Part shown: positions 18,333 through 27,684 of the stretch, one piece after another
Position numbering within the stretch: position 1 is the stretch's first letter
Layout: each line of letters opens with the position of its first letter
From: Gracilibacillus orientalis
GTDB taxonomy: Bacteria > Bacillota > Bacilli > Bacillales > Amphibacillaceae
NCBI RefSeq assembly: GCF_900114645.1
Contig: NZ_FOTR01000007.1
Coordinates: forward strand, 62,001-126,000
DNA length: 64,000 nucleotides
Direction of reading: 5' to 3'
Translations under genes and position numbers: made by a program
Notes under the pieces: model-generated
The model's database searches: none
What the model saw: only the letters and a program-made list of their open reading frames with translations
What the model was told of the DNA's origin: nothing

Positions 18333-19385
18333 TCACTCCTTCAATATAAAACGTGAAACGGAGCGGTGAGCGACATTTGACCGGAAGACTGATAACCGCT
18401 CTGCTATTTGTCGTAACAGTTGAGGTGCATCCATTAATTGCAATAATGCTTCTTTTATGTCTGCAGATTTTACATCATCATTTTTTCCTAAGTGATGCAC
18501 TAAGCCTTTGACATGCAGATGATCTAATATTTCCGATTGGTTATCTGCGACTTCAAGGGTGATTGTCGGCAATTGCATATAACACCTTTCCCACGTTGTC
18601 GTACCTCCCGCACCAATGGCGATATCTGCTTCCGCCATTAATTCGGCGATACGATTTGTTTGTTCATATAGCCGCATATTTTTATGCAACGTAGTAAAAT
18701 GGTACAGTGCTTGGATTTGCGGATTGGCTGCACCTGTAACTACATCGATTTGCCAATTCTGATCCGGAATCTGAGTGATTGCCTCTAAGGTTTTTAATGT
18801 TTCATTAGTTGGATCACTACCTCCAAAAGAAACAAGAATACGATCGATAGTCTTTCCCTTACTATGTTTTACCTTCGTTGTCACAAATTCTTCTCTTAAT
18901 AAAAGATATTTTGGACCCAATAACAGAACGGTATCAGGTGCCACCCATTGCTGATATCGTCTCACCCTGTTCGCAAACAGATTTTGATCCAGCAAACTGT
19001 CACAAAGATGTTTGCGGTTTGCTAGATCATCAATGACCATCACTTGATGCACATACGGTTTCACGGTGGACTCCCAGCGATAATCTAATGCATAATGATC
19101 TACTACAAAATAATCAAATGTATAATATTGTCGAATATATAGCAACGTTTCCTCCGCGTCCTGTTTCCAATTTTGTTTTAAATCATCTATCGAGGCAGAA
19201 TGAGATAAAACTCGGACTGTAAATCCTTTTCTCTCTATGTGGGCAATTAAATTTCCTGGGAAATGGTGGCAAAAAAATACAACCTCCACACCTTGCATTC
19301 GTAATTGGTCCGCTAACACCAGACAACGCATAACATGACCAGTACCAATTTGTTGAGATGCATCTGCACGAATACCGACTCGCAT
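18333..19385 (-). CDS. pseG: PseG-like UDP-sugar hydrolase
   Basis: Removes UDP from the diacetamido sugar before condensation. GT-B fold; the N-terminal RADASQQIGTGHVMRC contains the catalytic His motif, and FGGSDPTN plus GAGGTTTWE form the nucleotide-binding half. 350 aa. SpsG in B. subtilis is the homologue. The ATG at 19385 starts inside the ribosome-binding region just after the pseF stop (19391), so the genes are coupled. PseG-type hydrolases point to a pseudaminic-type or sps-type route rather than the NeuC-type route. Confidence 0.9.
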   Translation of the reverse strand: MRVGIRADASQQIGTGHVMRCLVLADQLRMQGVEVVFFCHHFPGNLIAHIERKGFTVRVLSHSASIDDLKQNWKQDAEETLLYIRQYYTFDYFVVDHYALDYRWESTVKPYVHQVMVIDDLANRKHLCDSLLDQNLFANRVRRYQQWVAPDTVLLLGPKYLLLREEFVTTKVKHSKGKTIDRILVSFGGSDPTNETLKTLEAITQIPDQNWQIDVVTGAANPQIQALYHFTTLHKNMRLYEQTNRIAELMAEADIAIGAGGTTTWERCYMQLPTITLEVADNQSEILDHLHVKGLVHHLGKNDDVKSADIKEALLQLMDAPQLLRQIAERLSVFRSNVAHRSVSRFILKE

Positions 19386-19390
19386 TAGGA

Positions 19391-20119
19391 TCACCAACCT
19401 TTTTGTTCAATGTTTGCATTGATATTTACCCAGTCTGGATGATGTTCTAATAAAGTGATTACATCTTCCAAAGTAAAGTATCGCCATTTCGGTTCCAATG
19501 ATTTGATGATTTTTTCGATTAATTGAAAATCTTCTAATGTGTCGACAGTTAAACGATAGCTACTATAATTTGTATGATGAAAGACATTGTATATATGGAA
19601 TTGATCAGGATGGTCTCTGATATAGGTAGTAACATGTTCCCGATCACTAGTACGGTTTGCTATTTTACTGATCTTCTCTAACGTCTGCATCGTGAATACT
19701 TCAATATCATAGCCTCTTGGATAAGTTCGTTCCTGAACATTCGTAACATAATCAGCAATCTTCTTTGTGACAAAAGCCTTTATCACTTGATCGATTGTAT
19801 CTGCATCTATTAATGGGCAATCAGCTGTGAAGCGAACAATTACATCAGCTTGCGTCTCTTCTGCTGCTCTAAGATATCGGCTGACCACATCTTTTTCCGA
19901 CCCTCGGACACAACGAACCTTTTCATGCCTACAAAAATCAACAATAGCGTCATCTTTTTTGTTGTTTGTTGTCGCAATAACTATTTCATCTAAATAAGAA
20001 GATTCTCTAATTCGATCTATTTGATACTTAATAAGAGGTTTTCCTACTACTTTTCGTAACACCTTTCCTGGTAATCGTGTAGAACCCATTCTCGCCTGTA
20101 TAATCGCTACAATTTTCAT
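19391..20119 (-). CDS. pseF: CMP-nonulosonate cytidylyltransferase, SpsF/PseF-like
   Basis: Activates the nine-carbon acid with CTP. 242 aa. The N-terminal nucleotide-binding signature is IIQARMGSTRLPGKVLR (residues 6-22); FTADCPLID (near residue 97) supplies the metal-binding acid, and TYPRGYDIEVF is typical of SpsF-type enzymes. It overlaps pseC by four bases (ATGA). Confidence 0.9.
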   Translation of the reverse strand: MKIVAIIQARMGSTRLPGKVLRKVVGKPLIKYQIDRIRESSYLDEIVIATTNNKKDDAIVDFCRHEKVRCVRGSEKDVVSRYLRAAEETQADVIVRFTADCPLIDADTIDQVIKAFVTKKIADYVTNVQERTYPRGYDIEVFTMQTLEKISKIANRTSDREHVTTYIRDHPDQFHIYNVFHHTNYSSYRLTVDTLEDFQLIEKIIKSLEPKWRYFTLEDVITLLEHHPDWVNINANIEQKGW

Positions 20120-21318
20120 GAAAGCACCTCATAATAAGAGAGTACTTTCTTCACAGCCGCAATCACATCATCTGTATCCTCTTCTGACATTTTCGGAAAA
20201 AGTGGTAAGGTAATAATTGCTTGATATAACGATTCCGCTTGAGGGCATAGGCCTTTTTGGTATCCTAACTGTTGATAATAGGGGTGAAGGTACACCGGTA
20301 TATAGTGAACATTCACTCCGATATTTTCTTTTTGTAATGCTCGGAACATTTCTGTTCTACTTACGTTTAATTTTTCCAATTGAAGTCGAATTACATATAA
20401 ATGCCAGCTGGAATTCGTATGTGGTAATTGGTAGGGTGAATGAATCAGATCAAGTTCATGAAATGCTTCATTATATTTGTTTGCGATTGCTCTTCGTATG
20501 GCTAAAAAATCTTCGATTTTATTTAGCTGGCTTAATCCTAGGGCAGCTTGCAAGTCTGTCATCCGGTAATTAAACCCTAGTGACTGCATTTCATAATACC
20601 AAGGTTGATCTGAAACAGCTAATCGATTCTGATCCCTAGTTATGCCATGATTTCTAAAATCTCGTAGTTTTTGATGATAAACAGGATCATCGGTTGTTAT
20701 GATGCCACCTTCACCCGTCGTAATATGCTTGACAGGATGGAAACTGAACATTGTCATATCTGCTAGTGATCCTACCCTTTGTTTATGATAAGTTGCACCT
20801 ATAGCGTGAGCCGCATCAGAGATTAAAGGAATAGAATATTTATCCGCTAACTTTTGTATTTGTTCATAGTCTACTGGTTGACCGGTAAAATCCACCGTTA
20901 TGATCGCTTTTGTTTTATTAGTAAAAAGTGCCTCGATTGCCTTAGCTGATATATTGTAGGTGTTGGGGTCAATATCTGCAAATAGAACATTGCCACCTTG
21001 GTATCGAATGGTATTCGCAGTAGCAGCGAAGGTAAGAGGTGTCGTGATCACTTGATCATTTTTTTGTATCCCTGCTGCAAAACATGCTCCATGAAGGGCT
21101 GCCGTCCCACTGGAAAAGGCAACCGCGTACTTTGCACCAACATAATCTGCTATTCTTTTTTCAAACTGTTCGATTGTTGGTCCAGTTGTCAGGTAGTCAC
21201 TCGTCAACACGTTAAGAACTGCTTGTGTATCAGAGCTGTCTAACCACTGTTTCCCATATGGTAAATAGTTTTCTCTTACTGGTTTCCCGCCATAAAGTGC
21301 TATAGTTTCTTCAGACAT
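20116..21318 (-). CDS. pseC: PseC-like PLP-dependent aminotransferase (DegT/DnrJ family)
   Basis: Transfers an amino group to C4 of the UDP-4-keto sugar. 400 aa. The PLP lysine is in the FHPVKHITTGEGG motif (about residue 189), preceded by ISDAAHAIGA and SSGTAALHG. Typical domain order and length for the DegT family. Counterpart of SpsC. ATG after AAGGATG. Upstream lies the SDR epimerase, 15 bases away. Confidence 0.92.
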   Translation of the reverse strand: MSEETIALYGGKPVRENYLPYGKQWLDSSDTQAVLNVLTSDYLTTGPTIEQFEKRIADYVGAKYAVAFSSGTAALHGACFAAGIQKNDQVITTPLTFAATANTIRYQGGNVLFADIDPNTYNISAKAIEALFTNKTKAIITVDFTGQPVDYEQIQKLADKYSIPLISDAAHAIGATYHKQRVGSLADMTMFSFHPVKHITTGEGGIITTDDPVYHQKLRDFRNHGITRDQNRLAVSDQPWYYEMQSLGFNYRMTDLQAALGLSQLNKIEDFLAIRRAIANKYNEAFHELDLIHSPYQLPHTNSSWHLYVIRLQLEKLNVSRTEMFRALQKENIGVNVHYIPVYLHPYYQQLGYQKGLCPQAESLYQAIITLPLFPKMSEEDTDDVIAAVKKVLSYYEVLS

Positions 21319-21333
21319 ATATCATCCTTCCTT

Positions 21334-22278
21334 TTATATAAGATTAGTAGACTGGATCCATTCTTCTGTTTTTCGAACTCCTTCTTCCAAACTGAATTTT
21401 GGCTGCCAGTCTAATAAATTTTTCGCTTTCTCATAGTTACATAATAATTTCGGTATTTCACTTTGAGGATGGATATGTGTGATGTGTTGAAGACGATTTT
21501 GATCTTTAACAATTAATGTCGCTAACTCATTAATACTGATATCTTTACCTAGTCCCGCATTTATAATTTCTCCATTCGTTTCATCCGCATAACCCGATTC
21601 CACTACAAACCGGGCACAATCTTCGACGTACAATAAATCACGTGTTTGTGTTCCATCGCCATAAATCGATAAGGGATTTCCGGTTAATTTATTTTTGATA
21701 AAAATCGCAACAACCCCTCCTTCTCCACCTGTTTTTTGATAGGGACCATACGTATTAAATGGTCGAATTACTGTTACTGGCAAACTATAAGCATGATAAT
21801 AAGATAACACCATATTCTCTGCCGCTAATTTGGATCCTGCGTAAGGTGAAGCTGGTTTTACTGGATTGCTTTCACTGATACCACTATCATTATTTGCTTT
21901 TTCATATACCATACATGTACTTATAAACACCATTTTCACCCAGTGCTTTCGGCATGCTTCTAACACATGAAATGTGCCAATAACATCATTATTAAAAGTG
22001 GTCTCTGGATAGTCGATACTATCTTGAACATTAATACTTGCACCTAAGTGATAACATATATCAAATTGCTTTTTAAATAAATCATTCAAAAGCTGCTTAT
22101 TTTTCATATCAGCTTCTATTAATCCATGAAAAAGTGAATGCTGTTCAAACTCTATTAAATTTTCTTTTCTGCCATTTGATAAATCGTCTAACACCCACAC
22201 ATGATGTTTATCCTCTAATAAGTTTGCTACTACCCAGCGACCGATAAAGCCTGCTCCACCTGTCACGAGAATGTTCAA
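21334..22278 (-). CDS. Extended SDR nucleotide-sugar epimerase/dehydratase
   Basis: An NAD-dependent sugar epimerase-type enzyme of 314 aa. The Rossmann motif is GGAGFIG (residues 7-13) and the catalytic triad includes the STC segment and YAGSK. It resembles UDP-glucose 4-epimerase or dTDP-glucose dehydratase-like proteins; its exact reaction is not readable. It might convert a second sugar of the glycan or modify the same UDP-HexNAc. A TTG start at 22278 is chosen because AAAGGGTGG precedes it. Confidence 0.82.
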   Translation of the reverse strand: MNILVTGGAGFIGRWVVANLLEDKHHVWVLDDLSNGRKENLIEFEQHSLFHGLIEADMKNKQLLNDLFKKQFDICYHLGASINVQDSIDYPETTFNNDVIGTFHVLEACRKHWVKMVFISTCMVYEKANNDSGISESNPVKPASPYAGSKLAAENMVLSYYHAYSLPVTVIRPFNTYGPYQKTGGEGGVVAIFIKNKLTGNPLSIYGDGTQTRDLLYVEDCARFVVESGYADETNGEIINAGLGKDISINELATLIVKDQNRLQHITHIHPQSEIPKLLCNYEKAKNLLDWQPKFSLEEGVRKTEEWIQSTNLI

Positions 22279-22320
22279 CAATACCACCCTTTCTATCGTC
22301 CGTAACTACATTTCCACTAG

Positions 22321-22926
22321 TTACAGATTTTTTGAAATTGTATCTGGGTTTCTCTTTTTGAAAATTCTTAGCGTATAATTTGAAAGTTTTACTGATTCTC
22401 CAGTTGATTCTTCCACTTGTTCAAAACCTAAATTCTCAAATATCTCCCGATAATTACGGGGGAAAATACGCCAATTTTCATATTTTTCCGCTTCTAATGT
22501 TATCAAGTAAGATTTTGTTACCCTTGCAATATGGTCAAACAACCATTCACTGTCTGGATGAATATGTTCCAACACTGCCATCGTGAACACTAGATCATAA
22601 TGATCTTTCGCCATATGCTTTAAAACAGACTCAGCAGGTGCATGGATGATATCCGTATTTTCTGCTAGCTGTGGATAATTCTTATATAGTTGTTCAACCG
22701 CTTCCTGACTAATTTCAATTCCTGTTAACTGTCTATAGTCGTTATCAAATAAATGATATAAGTTTCTCCCAACATTACAACCAATTTCTAATATACGTTG
22801 GTTTCCTTGTATATAATTCTGAATATAATTTAATAAAAAGATACTACGATCTGTTGCTACACGATACGTTTCTGGATAACTGTTTTTTTTCCAATATTCA
22901 TGAATCTCTTTTAATGATTTTTTCAC
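22321..22926 (-). CDS. SAM-dependent methyltransferase
   Basis: A 201-aa class I methyltransferase. Motif I is ILEIGCNVGRN (about residues 44-54), the acidic motif II residue is in TGIEIS and motif IV is DLVFTMAVLEHI. The C-terminus is short. Likely O- or N-methylates a sugar or glycan in this pathway, but the acceptor is unknown. It overlaps the preceding transferase gene by four bases (GTGA), so the genes are coupled. Confidence 0.8.
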   Translation of the reverse strand: MKKSLKEIHEYWKKNSYPETYRVATDRSIFLLNYIQNYIQGNQRILEIGCNVGRNLYHLFDNDYRQLTGIEISQEAVEQLYKNYPQLAENTDIIHAPAESVLKHMAKDHYDLVFTMAVLEHIHPDSEWLFDHIARVTKSYLITLEAEKYENWRIFPRNYREIFENLGFEQVEESTGESVKLSNYTLRIFKKRNPDTISKNL

Positions 22927-24323
22927 TTTTTAGCTCCTTTCGCTAATTCATCCACTAAATTGCGCAGACGTTGACCAGAAGAACTTTGATCAGGATATGC
23001 GTAAGCAAGAAATTTATCTTGAATTTTTTGTACTGATTTTCTCCATTTAGCATGTTTGAAATACAATTGGATAGCATCAGCCAATTTCAATGGATCATTG
23101 TTGACTAACGATTGTAACCCGTTGTAATATCCTGTATAACTCGGAAGTTTCGTGTGTAACATGAATACTGGCTTTCCAACAAGCATGGCTTCTAATGCAA
23201 CAGTTGACGTATAGGACACTACTGCATCAACATGTGGAAGAATATCGTATAGTGAAAGATTTTTTGTAGATTTTATTGATGAATAATGAAGAAGTAATGG
23301 ATGCTGTTCATCATTTGGAAAATCTCTTAGAATGATATTGAGATTTAATGTTTTTTCTATATGCTCTAATAATATTTGCCACTTATTCATATTTCGTTTT
23401 CCTCGAACAATTAGCAGCAACGTTTTTTTCCGTTTATCTAATTTTAAATACTTAATAAATTGCGCTTTGGTAATAGCTGGTTTTTGGTTACTTTGATCAA
23501 ATCTCGGATGACCAATTATTTTCACACCATCTTCTGGGACTCCACTTTGTAAATACCAGTCTTTTTCAAATTGACCATAAACTGCGTCTATAGTTGCCAC
23601 TTTCGGCAGATAACCGAGCTCATTTCCAATAATGCCATGTTGCATACAGATCGTAGGGATGCCTCGCTTTTTCGCTACAAAAGCCATTACCCTACCAAAA
23701 TGATTAGGACTAGACATGATCACCGTTGAAATATTGTTTTTTTTAAGCAATTGTTCCATCATCTCTATCTGATCGATTACAAAGTGGATTTTTTTAATGA
23801 GCATATGTTGAAATACATGATCCTTATAAAGGTGATGATCAGAAAATTGTGTCAAGAGAGTTTGTATTTGCTTTTTAATTTTTGCTTTGGATTCAGCTGT
23901 ACTATGTGACAGATAATCCTGTAAATAGTAAATATTTTGTTGAGCTTGATCATGTGGATACTTATAAGTTTTTATAAAAATGGTTTTGTTTTTCTCAAAA
24001 TATTTCTCGAAGGTTCTAGTTGGTATTCGAAGTAAAGAATCTTCTAAGAAAGCGATGTGTCCATTTTTTGCGTTCTGTGGTGAATTCCATGTTGCTAAAT
24101 AACGGGTAAAAAAATCTTGCACTTGTTTTTGATCAGTAACATGATGATGCAATTCGTTTTGTAAGGAGTCTCTTGCGATTCGATCCCAAATATTGGAATT
24201 ATTACGAATAAGGCTAGGAAAGTGAACCAGATGAGATAATCGATAACCTCGATAGATAACTTCTTTAAAATCCTCAACAAAATCCAGATACAGTGACCAG
24301 TAATTTTCCCTGTAAATGTTCAT
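22923..24323 (-). CDS. Putative surface-glycan transferase (paralogue 2)
   Basis: A 466-aa cytosolic protein with a GT-B-like C-terminal half: CMQHGIIGNELGYLPKV, then DAVYGQFEKDWY, IIGHPRFDQ, and the late donor-site region VDAVVSYTSTVALEAML. These motifs resemble capsule-polysaccharide and CDP-glycerol transferase-like families, and glycosyltransferases acting on CMP or UDP sugars. The neighbouring gene is a diverged copy. I infer that one or both transfer the nonulosonic acid. The N-terminal 150 residues show no known domain. Confidence 0.65.
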   Translation of the reverse strand: MNIYRENYWSLYLDFVEDFKEVIYRGYRLSHLVHFPSLIRNNSNIWDRIARDSLQNELHHHVTDQKQVQDFFTRYLATWNSPQNAKNGHIAFLEDSLLRIPTRTFEKYFEKNKTIFIKTYKYPHDQAQQNIYYLQDYLSHSTAESKAKIKKQIQTLLTQFSDHHLYKDHVFQHMLIKKIHFVIDQIEMMEQLLKKNNISTVIMSSPNHFGRVMAFVAKKRGIPTICMQHGIIGNELGYLPKVATIDAVYGQFEKDWYLQSGVPEDGVKIIGHPRFDQSNQKPAITKAQFIKYLKLDKRKKTLLLIVRGKRNMNKWQILLEHIEKTLNLNIILRDFPNDEQHPLLLHYSSIKSTKNLSLYDILPHVDAVVSYTSTVALEAMLVGKPVFMLHTKLPSYTGYYNGLQSLVNNDPLKLADAIQLYFKHAKWRKSVQKIQDKFLAYAYPDQSSSGQRLRNLVDELAKGAKK

Positions 24324-24327
24324 CTGT

Positions 24328-25812
24328 TCACCCTTCCTTTGCTATTAACTGATGAATTAACTTATTCAAACGATCAATTGATTTTTGAGTACTAGGATAC
24401 GTATATCTAAGAAATTGATTTCGCTTCTTATCTGCATATTGTTTAAAGTGTGGTTGTGAAAAATACTCAATCACTTTCTCAGCTAACTGACAAGGATCAT
24501 ATTGCATGAGTTCTCCTAACATTTGATAATAGCCAGTTGATCCTGGGAAGTCTTTATTCAGAATAAAGGCTGTTTTATTGCTCAGCATTGCTTCTAGACC
24601 TACTGTAGAAGAATAAGCAATTACGGCATCTACATAAGGGAACATGTCATAGATTCCATAATTTTGTGTAGAAAATACATTCGTAAACTCTTTCGTTAAC
24701 ATGTGTGGTTGTTTACTTGGATAATTTTTTATTAAAATATTCAATTTTTGCTTATTATTTAGTGTTTGAATTAATTTTCGCCATTGCTCTATATCTTCAT
24801 TACCTCGAACTACGATCATTATTGTTTTTTGATTTTTGTTTAAACCTAAGCTTTGATAAAAGGAAAGACGGTTTAGTATAGGTTGACTATATACTTGATC
24901 GAATCGGGGGTGACCAATGATCTCCAGGGAATCTTTTTTTATTCCAAGCTTTTGATACCAGTCTTTTTCAAATTGGCCATAGAGAGCATCTACTGTTGCA
25001 ATTTTTGGAATATAACCTAATTCACTAGAGATAATACCATGTTGCATACATATCGAAGGAATTCCTTTACTTAAACCAATTACAGACAGAATTCGACTGA
25101 TAAAACTATGCGTAGTAGAAACTACAAAACAAGATATATTGACTTTTTTCAGCAATTGTTCGGTCATTTCCATATAGATAATGACAGAGCGAATGTTTTG
25201 TAATAACCATTTTTGAAAAGTAGTTCTGCTATATAATGGATGGTCTTTATAGTTTGCTAATAACTCTCTAGCTTGTTGCTGTACTTGTTTTACCTGTGTC
25301 TCTACATCAACTTTGATATCACCAAAATAATATAACGGAATTTGGTTGATTTTAGTTAATTTATTTTTGGGTTTTGTATTTAACACCATTTGATCAAGAG
25401 GTCTGGCACGCTTTTTCTTTTTAATTGGGCGTCGGCTAATTGTTCGGTTGGAACCATTTGTTAGCAAAATTGTTTCAGATGGTGAAAATTGTTGGTTTAT
25501 GCTTAACTTAGGAAACCGAAGTAATTTATCGACATGTATAGCAACTTTACCTTCTGATTTAGCTGCATTTGTTTTGTGTTTGGTAGTAAACATACTAAAT
25601 TTATCTTGTATGTCCTTCGAAGATGAAACTTCCCGTTTCGCATACTGTGTATAGAATCCCTTTTGTAGAGCTTTCATCAAATCAAGGTTCGGCAATATAT
25701 AAGCCGGCAAATGACAAAAATAGACAATTTCATACTTCTTATATATTAAAGATTCAAAATCATGAAGAAAATCGCGGTAAATAGACCAATAATTTTTTAA
25801 AAATGTGTCCAT
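24328..25812 (-). CDS. Putative surface-glycan transferase (paralogue 1)
   Basis: A 494-aa paralogue of the next gene, sharing the N-terminus (FLKNYWSIYRDFLHDFESLI versus YRENYWSLYLDFVEDFKEVI) and all GT-B motifs: CMQHGIISSELGYIPKI, LYGQFEKDWYQ, IIGHPRFDQ, VDAVIAYSSTVGLEAML. It has an extra basic insert near residues 125-145 (PIKKKKRARP). The gap to the next gene is 5 bases. Donor and acceptor unknown. Confidence 0.65.
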   Translation of the reverse strand: MDTFLKNYWSIYRDFLHDFESLIYKKYEIVYFCHLPAYILPNLDLMKALQKGFYTQYAKREVSSSKDIQDKFSMFTTKHKTNAAKSEGKVAIHVDKLLRFPKLSINQQFSPSETILLTNGSNRTISRRPIKKKKRARPLDQMVLNTKPKNKLTKINQIPLYYFGDIKVDVETQVKQVQQQARELLANYKDHPLYSRTTFQKWLLQNIRSVIIYMEMTEQLLKKVNISCFVVSTTHSFISRILSVIGLSKGIPSICMQHGIISSELGYIPKIATVDALYGQFEKDWYQKLGIKKDSLEIIGHPRFDQVYSQPILNRLSFYQSLGLNKNQKTIMIVVRGNEDIEQWRKLIQTLNNKQKLNILIKNYPSKQPHMLTKEFTNVFSTQNYGIYDMFPYVDAVIAYSSTVGLEAMLSNKTAFILNKDFPGSTGYYQMLGELMQYDPCQLAEKVIEYFSQPHFKQYADKKRNQFLRYTYPSTQKSIDRLNKLIHQLIAKEG

Positions 25813-25824
25813 GATTTCCTCCTT

Positions 25825-26787
25825 CTAAATCAAATTTGCTCCAGATAACAATTGATAAAGTTCCTTCTTAGAGAGTACTTTCTCGTCTGCAGAACTATAA
25901 GTGCTTGATTTTGCTTTTAGAGCATTGGAATAGGTGATGTCTGCATCTATTGGAATCACAAACATATTGGTAAATTCCCATGCATGTAAAGATTCTTCAT
26001 AGGTCATTAATTCCTCATACATTTTTTCACCTGTTTTCAAACCAATAATTTCAATATTAACTTTTTGATCTGATTTTTCAATTACAATCTCAGCTAAATC
26101 TCCTAATCGAATCACAGGCATTTTCAATACGAAGATTTCTCCTCCTTTTGCTTCTTTTAACGTATTAATCGTAAGTTTCGTTGCTTGTGGTACAGTCATC
26201 ATGAATCTAGTCATGTTTGGATCCGTGACAGTTATCTTTTGTTCTGTCCGTATTTGTTCCTGAAAAAGGGGTATAACTGATCCTCTTGATCCCATCACAT
26301 TACCAAAACGGACACTCGCAAATACAGTGTTATTTTCACTTGATGTTGATATTAAACGTTCACCGATTAATTTTGTTGCACCGTAAGCATTAGTTGGAGA
26401 AATCGCCTTATCTGAACTAGTAAAAATTACTTTTTTAACATTTTTTGCTATTGCTGCTTTCATTACGTGGTAAGTCCCAATAATATTTGTTTGAACAGCC
26501 TCGATTGGATTCTTCTCACAGGTATCGACTCGTTTCATCGCTGCTAATTGCAAGACATAATCAACATTTGTCATTACTTCCTCTACTCTATCTTCATTAC
26601 GAACATCACCGATTACGAATTCAAGTGTATGATGGTCAAATTGTTCTTTTACTAAATGTTGTTTATATTCATCCCGACTAAATATAATAATTTTCTTTGG
26701 CTGCTCTTGTAACAGTTCAGCAATGACACTTGTTCCAATTGTGCCGGTACCTCCAATAACTAATATTGTTTTATCTTTAAAAAACAC
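25825..26787 (-). CDS. pseB: PseB/CapD-like UDP-GlcNAc 4,6-dehydratase
   Basis: First step of the pathway, forming the 4-keto-6-deoxy UDP-HexNAc. About 320 aa. NAD-binding GGTGTIGTS near the N-terminus, catalytic segments TSSDKA and NAYGATK (YxxxK), and DPNMTRFMM typical of PseB/CapD short dehydratases. B. subtilis SpsM is comparable. A GTG start at 26787 with GAGGGA upstream fits the family N-terminus better than an ATG at 26811, which lacks a ribosome binding site. First gene of the operon. Confidence 0.88.
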   Translation of the reverse strand: MFFKDKTILVIGGTGTIGTSVIAELLQEQPKKIIIFSRDEYKQHLVKEQFDHHTLEFVIGDVRNEDRVEEVMTNVDYVLQLAAMKRVDTCEKNPIEAVQTNIIGTYHVMKAAIAKNVKKVIFTSSDKAISPTNAYGATKLIGERLISTSSENNTVFASVRFGNVMGSRGSVIPLFQEQIRTEQKITVTDPNMTRFMMTVPQATKLTINTLKEAKGGEIFVLKMPVIRLGDLAEIVIEKSDQKVNIEIIGLKTGEKMYEELMTYEESLHAWEFTNMFVIPIDADITYSNALKAKSSTYSSADEKVLSKKELYQLLSGANLI

Positions 26788-26811
26788 CGCTGTCCCTCTT
26801 TCCTGTTTCAT

Positions 26812-27660
26812 AAGGCTAATAATAAATGGTACTGTATATGTATATTGAGTAGTCGAAAAAAAGTAACGACCGCAGCCTATTCAAAGTTACCCAATTATCT
26901 GTTAGATCGCAAAAGGAACTTTTTTTCACAAGATATCAAGGTCATTTCACGGTATAACGCACCGACTCAACAAGATTCCATCACTTATCTCGCGACAATA
27001 AAAAAAGGCAAAACCCCCGCCCCCATTCTGATCATCAGATTCGAGATAGATACAAACTTCGAAGTAATGAAAATTCTCTTGGTGTAGCATTGTGCTTGCA
27101 TACGCTACGGCAAGATACTTCGCTTTCACCCGAGGGCACAAGTGCGACATCTGTTCAACCAGGTTTTCACAGTGTCTTCTATGCCATTGGGCACGGCCTT
27201 AGCCTCCTCGTAAAGCAAAGAACGCTTTCCTGCGGGGTCTGCGGTTCGTGCTATTCCCGTATGAGTCTGCGTATCTTGCCTCCGCTTTGCGTAGTGTTCT
27301 GATTGTTGAAAGAAATAATACACGGGAAGTGAATCCCAACATTTCCACTTCAAAGAGATAAAACGCTGGAAATAGCGTAGGCAGAATACGGAGACTCCTG
27401 TGGGAACAGCGCGAGCTGAAGATCCACTTGGTAAAGTGATTTTCTTTACCAAGTTAGCTGAAGCCGTGCCCACTGCATAGAAGACACTGTGAAAACTTGT
27501 TTGAACAGATGTCGCACTTGTGCCCTTGGGTAAAAGCGCAGTATTCTGCCGGAGCGGTTTGTCAGCACTATCCAAGTGAAGAATCGAAGAGAGCAAATCT
27601 ATGTAAGAATTACTTCGCAGTTTATGTTTTTTGTGCTATATTTTTTCTTTTATTGCATAA
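26812..27660. repeat. Intergenic region with a large imperfect inverted repeat
   Basis: No credible gene is present. Two arms, about 27106-27292 and 27363-27555, are imperfect reverse complements over nearly their whole length (shared blocks include GGGCACAAGTGCGACATCT and TTTTCACAGTGTCTTCTATG). They surround a 70-bp centre. The composition is GC-richer than the surroundings. Similar GC-rich palindromic intergenic elements occur in Bacillaceae genomes to my knowledge. No transposase is seen. Confidence 0.7.
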
Positions 27661-27666
27661 AAAAAA

Positions 27667-27684
27667 GAGAGGATTATTCCTCTC
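27667..27684 (-). terminator. Terminator overlapping the end of the 12-Cys gene
   Basis: A GAGAGGA/TCCTCTC stem with a 4-base loop, followed by a T-run on the minus strand. The stem includes the last codons and the stop of the gene ending at 27674. Confidence 0.8.

Noticed and set aside
16770-26787. Flagellar glycosylation island
   Set aside because: No flagellar gene is in the window, whereas coat-like genes with sigma-K-like promoters are; kept as an alternative, not as the main reading.
27106-27555. Possible insertion sequence
   Set aside because: No transposase coding frame and no clear target-site duplication.
27090-27596. Overlapping frames on both strands in the inverted repeat
   Set aside because: The encoded peptides merely mirror the two arms of the repeat; no ribosome binding site and no known domain.
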